Below are positions 45,346 to 50,707 of a DNA stretch of 50,707 bases, in pieces (within the stretch, counting starts at the first letter, position 1; the number at the start of each line of letters is the position of its first letter). Origin of the DNA: Helicobacter pylori (GTDB lineage Bacteria; Campylobacterota; Campylobacteria; Campylobacterales; Helicobacteraceae); contig NZ_QBAW01000009.1 in assembly GCF_009689985.1 (NCBI RefSeq), positions 1 through 50,707 of the forward strand, in the 5' to 3' direction. The position numbers were made by a program, and so were the translations under genes. A model generated the notes under the pieces. That model saw only the letters and a list, made by a program, of their open reading frames with translations. It was not told the DNA's origin and did not search any database.

Positions 45346-46122
45346 ATGAAAAAAGTTTTATTTCTCTTTTTACTGGTAATAAGCTTTTTGGGGGGTTTTT
45401 TGAACGCTTCGAGCTTGTATGAAAGGCTTGTTAATAAAGAAACGATCAGCGTTGGCACAGAAGGCATTTACCCCCCTTTCACTTACCACAATAAAGAAGG
45501 CAAGCTCACCGGCTATGATGTGGAAGTGGCTAGGGAGTTGGCTAAAGAGCTTGGCGTGAAAATCAAATTCAACGAAACTTCATGGGATATTATGCTTACA
45601 GGCTTGAAATCGGGGCGTTTTGATATGGTCGCTAACCAAGTGAGTTTGACGACTAAAAAACGCCAAGCGACTTTTGATAAAAGCTTGCCCTATAGCTATT
45701 CAGGAACGATCATGCTGGTTAGAAAAGATGAAAACCGCATTAAAGACATTAAAGACATTAAAGGTTTGAGAGCGGCTAACACTTTAAGCTCCACTTATGG
45801 GGAAATCGCTTTCAAATACGACGCTCAAATCGTTTCGGTGGATTCTATGGCGCAAGCTTTGTTGTTGGTGGCGCAAAAACGAGCCGATTTGACCTTAAAT
45901 AGTTCTTTAGCGATCTTAAACTACCTAAACACTCACAAAAACAACCCCTTTAAAATCGCATGGGAGTCCAAAGAAAAAGATGGGGGCGCTTCCTTTGTCA
46001 TCAACAAGCACCAAGAAAAAGCCTTAGAGCTTATCAACCAGGCGATGCAAAGATTGATAGATAGGGGGGTTTTAAAACGCTTAGGCGAACAATTTTTTGG
46101 AAAAGATGTCAGCCAGCCATAA
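45346..46122 (+). CDS. amino-acid ABC transporter substrate-binding protein (HP0940)
   Basis: Periplasmic family-3 solute-binding protein of 258 residues, related to cystine/glutamine binders. It has a signal peptide (MKKVLFLFLLVISFLGGFLNA-SS). SBP-3 motifs are VGTEGIYPPFTYHNKEGKLTGYDVEVA (ligand site), ELGVKIKFNETSWDIMLTGLKSGRFDMVANQVS and YSYSGTIMLVRKDEN. Start ATG 45346. It overlaps the permease gene that follows. No ATP-binding subunit is encoded nearby, so a distant ATPase must serve the pair. The ligand (cystine, glutamine or other) cannot be fixed from sequence. Confidence 0.92.
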   Translation: MKKVLFLFLLVISFLGGFLNASSLYERLVNKETISVGTEGIYPPFTYHNKEGKLTGYDVEVARELAKELGVKIKFNETSWDIMLTGLKSGRFDMVANQVSLTTKKRQATFDKSLPYSYSGTIMLVRKDENRIKDIKDIKGLRAANTLSSTYGEIAFKYDAQIVSVDSMAQALLLVAQKRADLTLNSSLAILNYLNTHKNNPFKIAWESKEKDGGASFVINKHQEKALELINQAMQRLIDRGVLKRLGEQFFGKDVSQP

Positions 46123-46819
46123 TTTGTCTTTGTTTTTTGAATCTTTAGATTTGAGCAAGGAGCGTTTGGAATTATTATTAGAGGCTTTCTACCCCATGCT
46201 AAAAGCCGCTTTTTGCATTTCTTTGCCTTTAGCGATCATTTCTTTCATTTTGGGCTTATTCATTGCGGTTTTGGTGGCTCTCATTAAGATCGCGCCCCCT
46301 AAACATTTCATTCATAAGGCTTTATTAGCGGGCGTGAATTTCTATGTTTCGCTCATTAGAGGCACGCCTTTATTGGTCCAAATCGTGGTGGTGTTTTATG
46401 GTTTGCCCGCCCTTAGAGTCTATATTGATCCGATCCCGGCAGGCATTATTGCCTTTTCTTTTAATGTGGGGGCATACGCTTCAGAGACTTTGAGGGCGAG
46501 CTTTCTTTCTGTCCCTAAAGATCAATGGGATTCAAGCTTGAGCTTGGGCTTGAATTACTTGCAAACCTTTTGGCATGTCATCTTTTTTCAAGCGCTCAAA
46601 GTCGCCACGCCCAGCCTGAGTAACACTTTCATCAGCCTTTTTAAAGAAACTTCTTTAGCTTCGGTGGTAACGATCGCAGAGGTTTTTAGAATCGCGCAGC
46701 AAAAAGCGAACGCCAGCTATGACTTTTTGCCTATTTACTTGGAAGCCGCTTTGATTTACTGGCTTTTTTGCTTGATTTTAGAAGTGATCCAAAAGCGCAT
46801 GGAAAAAATCTTAAATTAA
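46106..46819 (+). CDS. amino-acid ABC transporter permease (HP0939)
   Basis: Inner-membrane permease of the His/Glu/Gln/Arg/opine type. About 237 residues with about five membrane segments. LIRGTPLLVQIVVVFYGLP and SFNVGAYASETLRASFLSVPKDQWDSSLSLGL carry the EAA loop that contacts the ATPase. The end (FCLILEVIQKRMEKIL) is normal for the family. ATG 46106 overlaps the 3' end of HP0940; an in-frame TTG at 46097 is possible. Coupled to the binding protein, it forms an importer with a missing ATPase. Confidence 0.92.
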   Translation: MSASHNLSLFFESLDLSKERLELLLEAFYPMLKAAFCISLPLAIISFILGLFIAVLVALIKIAPPKHFIHKALLAGVNFYVSLIRGTPLLVQIVVVFYGLPALRVYIDPIPAGIIAFSFNVGAYASETLRASFLSVPKDQWDSSLSLGLNYLQTFWHVIFFQALKVATPSLSNTFISLFKETSLASVVTIAEVFRIAQQKANASYDFLPIYLEAALIYWLFCLILEVIQKRMEKILN

Positions 46820-46851
46820 GTTGGCTCAATCTAATCTCTTTAATATTTGAT

Positions 46852-46857
46852 TATAAT
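46852..46857 (+). promoter_or_regulatory. promoter -10 of the DUF262 restriction gene
   Basis: TATAAT in GATTATAATACAG, 30 bases before ATG 46887, with AAGGAG as ribosome site. The broken gene therefore keeps an apparently intact start. Confidence 0.55.
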
Positions 46858-46886
46858 ACAGCCTGAATAAAAATAAGGAGATTCTC

Positions 46887-48581
46887 ATGGGTGTGTTTTT
46901 GGATAATAGCATTAAAAATGTGGTAGATGAATTGAATGTTCGTTATTTTTTGCCTGACATTCAGCGTGAATATGTGTGGCTCAAAAAAGCCGATGAAAAA
47001 AAGATAGAGCAACTTTTTGACTCCATTCTTAGGGGCTATCCTATTGGCTCTTTTTTATTTTGGAAATTACAAAAGGAAGATATAGCCAAGAGCGACGAAC
47101 AAGACGAGAATAAACTCAATTTCCAACTCTATCAATTCATTACAAATTACGATGAGCGAAAGCCTCACAATGAAAAAATGCGTATTGAACAAATCGTGCG
47201 TGATGAGTTGTTTATTGTCCTGGATGGCCAACAGCGCTTAACCTCGCTTTATATTGGGCTTAAAGGCAACTCTTAAGAAAAAGGGGGCTAGAAACGATAA
47301 CCCCAACGCTTATGAAGAGAAGCGTTTGTATTTGAATTTGAAGCACCAGCCAAACATGGACGATCCAGAAGACAATTACCAATTTGAATTCCATGCCAAA
47401 GCGCCTGCAAACGATGAAAATCATTTTTGGTTTAAGGTGGGGGATATTTTAGAGTTGGAAAGTGTGTGGAATTATGCAGAAAAACAGGGTATAAAAGGTA
47501 ATGCATTGGATTTACTAGAAAAGCTAAAAGACGCTTTTCACACCAAACAACTCATCTCATTTTTTGAAGAAAAAGAAAAAAATCTTAATAAAGTTTTAAA
47601 TATCTTTATCCGTGTCAATAGCGGCGGGGTTAAGTTAAGCTATTCGGATTTATTGATGTCCATTTTGACAGCAAGCTTTTCAAGCGATATTAGAGAAAAA
47701 ATGAATGAGTTAGTGGATGCTTTAAAAGACAAAGACTTTCCAAATGTGGAGCAAGACCAGGTGCTAAAAACTTGCTTGTTTCTCATTGGTAAAGACACTA
47801 CTTTTGAATTAAAAAATTTTAATAAAAATAATATCAAAGAGATTGAAGAAAATTGGGAAAAAATTACAGAAAGCATCTATAACGCTGCAAAACTATTAGA
47901 AACTTTTGGTTATGTAAAATATCTGGGTTCAGCTTATATTCTATCCACTTTAGCCTATTTTTATTTTTAAAACAAAAAATGGATAAAAACGATGAAGAAC
48001 AAGCCCTAAAATTTGTCCGCAACGCTCAAATCACGAGTTATTTTAGTAACTCAACGGATACAAAATTAAACAACATAGCCAATAGCATGAAGGATGCGCA
48101 AACTTTTGAGCGGTTCAACCACAATTTAGCCAAACATGAGAAAAATCCTTTAAAAATCACTAACGATGCTATAGAAGAAATGATGTGTTCTAGTAGCGAT
48201 TCTCGAGTCTTTCCTATCTTACAAATCTTATACCCAAACTTGAACTGCAAAACCACCACTTTTCATATAGACCATATTTATCCAAAGTCCAAGTTTGATG
48301 AGAAAAATAAAAAATTAAATAAAGATTTCTATAAGTGTGAGAATCATCTATACAACCTCCAGCTTTTAGAAGGCCAAGAAAACAGCGCCAAAAAGGATAA
48401 AGACCCAGAAAGTTGGCTCAAAGAAGAATATAAAAATGAGCAAGCCATAGAAGAGTATAAAAAAAGAAATTATATTGACCCTACCCTAAAATTAGAATGG
48501 GAAAACATCAAGGAATTTCGTGAAAAAAGAGAAGAAGCTATCATTGAAAAATTAAAGGAAGTGTTATTGCCCAAGTCTTAA
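46887..48581 (+). pseudogene. GmrSD-like DUF262/DUF1524 type IV restriction enzyme, two frameshifts
   Basis: GmrSD enzymes cut DNA with modified cytosines, such as glucosylated phage DNA. Here three frames together cover the protein. Frame 1 (46887-47276) has the DUF262 motifs DIQREYVW and VLDGQQRLTSLYIG and shifts at GG 47265-47266, where one G is in excess. The middle frame reads ATLKKKGARNDNPNAYEEKR and VLNIFIRVNSGGVKLSYSDL (a DUF262 hallmark) to about 47964, where a T-run appears one base short. Frame 3 (DKNDEEQALKFVRNAQITSYF to 48581) carries the HNH-like DUF1524 motif FHIDHIYPKSKFD near 48264. The insertion and deletion compensate; repaired length is about 565 residues. As written, no complete enzyme is made. 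Confidence 0.88.
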
Positions 48582-48794
48582 TAGGAGTGTTTTCGTGGCT
48601 GATATAATCAAGTAAGCGTTTAAAACGGGTAAAACAAAATTTAAACTCGTTTAAGTGATTCTTAATGATAAAAAAGGTAGAATGATTCACTTTTTAAGTG
48701 CTAATCAAATTTCATTTAATGCTTGTTATCTAAAAAATGCTGTTAAGGTGTAAGGTAGTTATATAAAATCAATCTTATCCATCTTAGTTTCAAA
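48582..48794. other. gap between restriction gene and proP
   Basis: 213 bases with no gene. An AAGTGA...TCACTTTTT inverted repeat (about 48652-48697) may terminate the restriction transcript. TATAAA near 48762 could be the -10 of proP. Confidence 0.35.
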
Positions 48795-50224
48795 ATGACA
48801 AATTTAAAACAGGGCGATAGCCTAGTGAAAGGATAGTCAATAAAACATTTAGGCAAAAAAGAGGTAAGAACCTTAGGGTTATCTTCGCTTGGCGGGACTT
48901 TAGAATTTTACGATTTTATCATCTTTGTATTTTTTACGAGTATCATTGCCAAGCACTTTTTCCCAAACACCCTCAGCCCCATTTGGTCTGAAATCAACAC
49001 TTATGGTATCTTTGCTGCAGGTTATCTAGCGCGCCCGCTTGGCGGCATAGTGATGGCTCACTTTGGGGATAAATTCGGTCGTAAAAACATGTTCATGCTC
49101 TCTATTTTATTGATGGTGATCCCAACCTTTGTGCTGGCTTTGATGCCAACTTTTAATGATTTGGTGAGTTTTGGCGTTGATAGCATGGGACTTACCCCAA
49201 AAAATGCTCATTATCTTGGTTACATAGCTCCTGTTTTTTTGATATTTGTTAGGATCTGTCAAGGCGTTGCTGTGGGTGGTGAATTGCCTGGCGCTTGGGT
49301 TTTTGTCCATGAGCATGCTCCGCAAGGCCAAAAAAACACTTATATCGGTTTTTTAAGCGCTTCTGTAGTTTCTGGGATTTTGCTTGGGAGTTTGGTTTAT
49401 ATTGGGATTTACATGGTTTTTGACAAGCTTGTTGTTGAAGATTGGGCTTGGCGGGTTGCTTTTGGGCTTGGAGGGATTTTTGGTATCATTTCTGTCTATT
49501 TGAGACGCTTTTTAGAAGAAACTCCTGTTTTTCAGCAAATGAAGCAAGACAATGCCTTAGTTAAATTCCCGCTTAAAGAGGTGTTTAAAAATTCTCGCTT
49601 TGGCATATTAATCTCCATGCTTATCACTTGGGTTTTAACCGCTTGTATTTTGATTTTTATCCTCTTTGTTCCCAATTTTACCCTTACGCATCCTAATTTT
49701 CATTTCACTCCGTTTGAAAAAACCTATTTTCAAATTTTAGGACTTGTTGGTATTGTAAGTTCTATTATTTTAACCGGGTTTTTAGCCGATAAAATCAAAC
49801 CGCACAAAGTTTGTATGGCTTTTAGTGTGGCCTTTGGGTTTTTTGGCTTTTTATTCTTCAAAGAATTTTATTCTAACGCGCCAAGTTTAGTCAATACCGT
49901 AGCTTTATACTCTTTTTAGCCTGCTTTTGTGCGGGTATTATGAATTTTTGCCCCATTTTTATGAGCGATGTGTTTAGCGCTAGAATCCGTTTTAGCGGGA
50001 TTTCCTTTGCTTATAACATAGCCTATGCTATAACCGCTGGCTTTACCCCTCAACTTTCAAGCTGGTTAAACGCAAAAGCTATAGCAGCACCTGAAAGCTT
50101 GCAAAGTTATGGTCTAAGTTTTTATATTTTTGTGGTTGCTTCAATCGCTTTTCTCGCATCGCTTTTAATGGCGCCAATTTACAATAAATCTAATACCCAA
50201 CACGAAGTGTCGCCCACAGCATGA
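48795..50224 (+). pseudogene. proP: proP, proline/betaine-type MFS transporter, nonsense and frameshift
   Basis: MFS metabolite:H+ symporter of the ProP type (HP0936), importing osmoprotectants. ATG 48795 opens MTNLKQGDSLVKG, then TAG at 48834. The frame continues unbroken (KHLGKKEVRTLGLSSLGGTL, FYDFIIFVFFTSIIAKHFFP, ARPLGGIVMAHFGDKFGRK, the MFS loop motif) to 49919. A second lesion, one T short in the run at 49913-49917, puts the last third in another frame (ACFCAGIMNFCPIFMSDVF to TGA 50222-50224). Repaired length is about 477 residues. CAG to TAG would explain the first stop. GTG 49050 could start only a truncated form lacking TM1-2. It lies between an intact-start restriction gene and a copy of that gene's tail. 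Confidence 0.9.
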
Positions 50225-50387
50225 AAGAAGCGCAAACTTTTGAATCATTCAACCAAGATTGAGCCGATTTTCATTAAACCATATTATTTTAAAAAATCAT
50301 ATTGACCCTAGAATTAAAAATATAGAGAAATTTCGTGGAAAAAGAGAGAAAAAGCTAAAAAAGGAAGCATTATTATTTAAGTTTTAA
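50219..50387 (+). pseudogene. second, decayed copy of the DUF262/DUF1524 gene 3' end
   Basis: GCATGAAAGAAGCGCAAACT (50219) matches GCATGAAGGATGCGCAAACT (48085), including the following TTTTGA...TTCAACCA. A deletion joins this to a copy of the last 35 codons: NHIDPRIKNIEKFRGKREKK here against NYIDPTLKLEWENIKEFREK in the restriction gene. Both end in a leucine-rich tail and a stop just before TAATAGG(A)GTGTTTT. The match begins 4 bases before the proP stop. It is a remnant left by duplication or by insertion of proP into a repeat. Confidence 0.75.
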
Positions 50388-50707
50388 TAGGGTGTTTTAG
50401 TGCTACTTGTTGTAAGGGTTTAACGCTTAGCGTTGGTGGATTTTGGTTATGGTGAAATTCTTAACATTCAAAGATTTTTGAACTTATCGTTTTAGATTTC
50501 ATTTTGTTGTAAAACTCTTAAGGGGGTGGGGGGATATTATAATTCCTCTCTGCAACCTCATTAAAACCCCCCCTAGCTCCCTATGGAGTGTATCACAATA
50601 AGATTATCGCTTGATTGAGCTTTTCAATATTTTCACGCTCAAAACACCCACCCATAATTAAAAAACACCTTAAAATGGTTAGCCCCTTCATTGAAAATAA
50701 AAGAGTT
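50388..50707. other. intergenic end of the window
   Basis: No gene supported. AACGCTTAGCGTT (about 50420-50432) is a short hairpin. CTCTTAAGGGGGTGGGGGG (from 50515), C-runs near 50566-50577 and TAAGATTATCGCTTGATTGAG (from 50599, then TTCAATATTTTC) repeat the order seen at 19557-19690. The window ends in A/T-rich sequence. Confidence 0.4.

Noticed and set aside
49050-49919. Stand-alone MFS transporter starting at GTG 49050
   Set aside because: Coding sense extends upstream without a stop to 48837 and includes the first membrane segments; 49050 is only the first start codon after the TAG, so the frame is part of proP.
1-50707. CRISPR arrays, rRNA genes, insertion-sequence transposases, complete prophage
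   Set aside because: No regularly spaced repeats, rRNA-like sequence, transposase or phage structural motifs were found on either strand.

Overview
This window is chromosomal DNA from Helicobacter pylori. I recognise the gene order (HP0977-ftsA-ftsZ, glyS-cznCBA, gpsA-glyQ-HP0959-HP0958-waaA, lgt-rdxA, cinA/recO, accD-rlmH, the ridA-dadA-dagA-alr operon) and the protein sequences of RdxA, CznA, HP0958 and FtsZ. The AT-rich base usage, short A/T homopolymers, frequent TTG starts and TATAAT-type -10 boxes without clear -35 boxes also fit. Locus names of the form HPnnnn are from memory of strain 26695 and are orientation only.

Layout. 1-2.9 kb: an MscS-type channel, then two decayed genes of unknown function next to ftsZ, the known edge of the H. 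pylori plasticity zone. 2.9-7.1 kb (minus): HP0977 chaperone-like protein, ftsA, ftsZ. 7.2-11.5 kb: bioA (plus), then gatC, gpmI and a secreted lysozyme-fold protein (minus). 11.6-19.5 kb (plus): glyS followed by the CznCBA metal efflux pump and a DUF3240 protein, closed by a terminator. 19.5-26.05 kb: an intergenic segment with a (CT)7 repeat behind a promoter and Shine-Dalgarno site, then three consecutive dynamin-like GTPase genes; the third ends in a complete acyl carrier protein (ACP) domain and carries a tandem 96-residue duplication. 26.1-37.3 kb: gpsA, glyQ, a Nif3-type protein, the flagellar factor HP0958, waaA, a pseudouridine synthase, lgt, rdxA (frameshifted), HP0953, cinA and recO (minus), accD, rlmH and a membrane protein. 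37.3-40.8 kb: gene debris, an NhaC-type antiporter, and a tRNA operon (Gly, Leu, Cys, Ser) that includes the lipoprotein gene trl. 41.1-46.8 kb: D-alanine uptake and catabolism genes and an amino-acid ABC transporter pair. 46.9-50.7 kb: a broken GmrSD-like (DUF262/DUF1524) restriction gene, a broken proP, and a second decayed copy of the restriction gene's 3' end.

How it works together. Most of the window is housekeeping: division, aminoacyl-tRNA formation (GatC, GlyS, GlyQ), phospholipid, fatty-acid, lipoprotein and Kdo synthesis, and D-alanine metabolism. The accessory interest lies in the GTPase-GTPase-GTPase/ACP operon, a candidate membrane-remodelling or defence module whose ACP fusion suggests a link to lipid metabolism, and in a set of disrupted genes. 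The rdxA frameshift predicts metronidazole resistance.

Caution: most of the disruptions (rdxA, second GTPase, restriction gene, proP 3' end, the 38-kb secreted protein) are single-base changes, mainly in short homopolymers. They are either real mutations or slippage, or residual assembly errors. The proP TAG stop is a substitution and the ftsZ-flanking genes carry many lesions, so these two are more secure.
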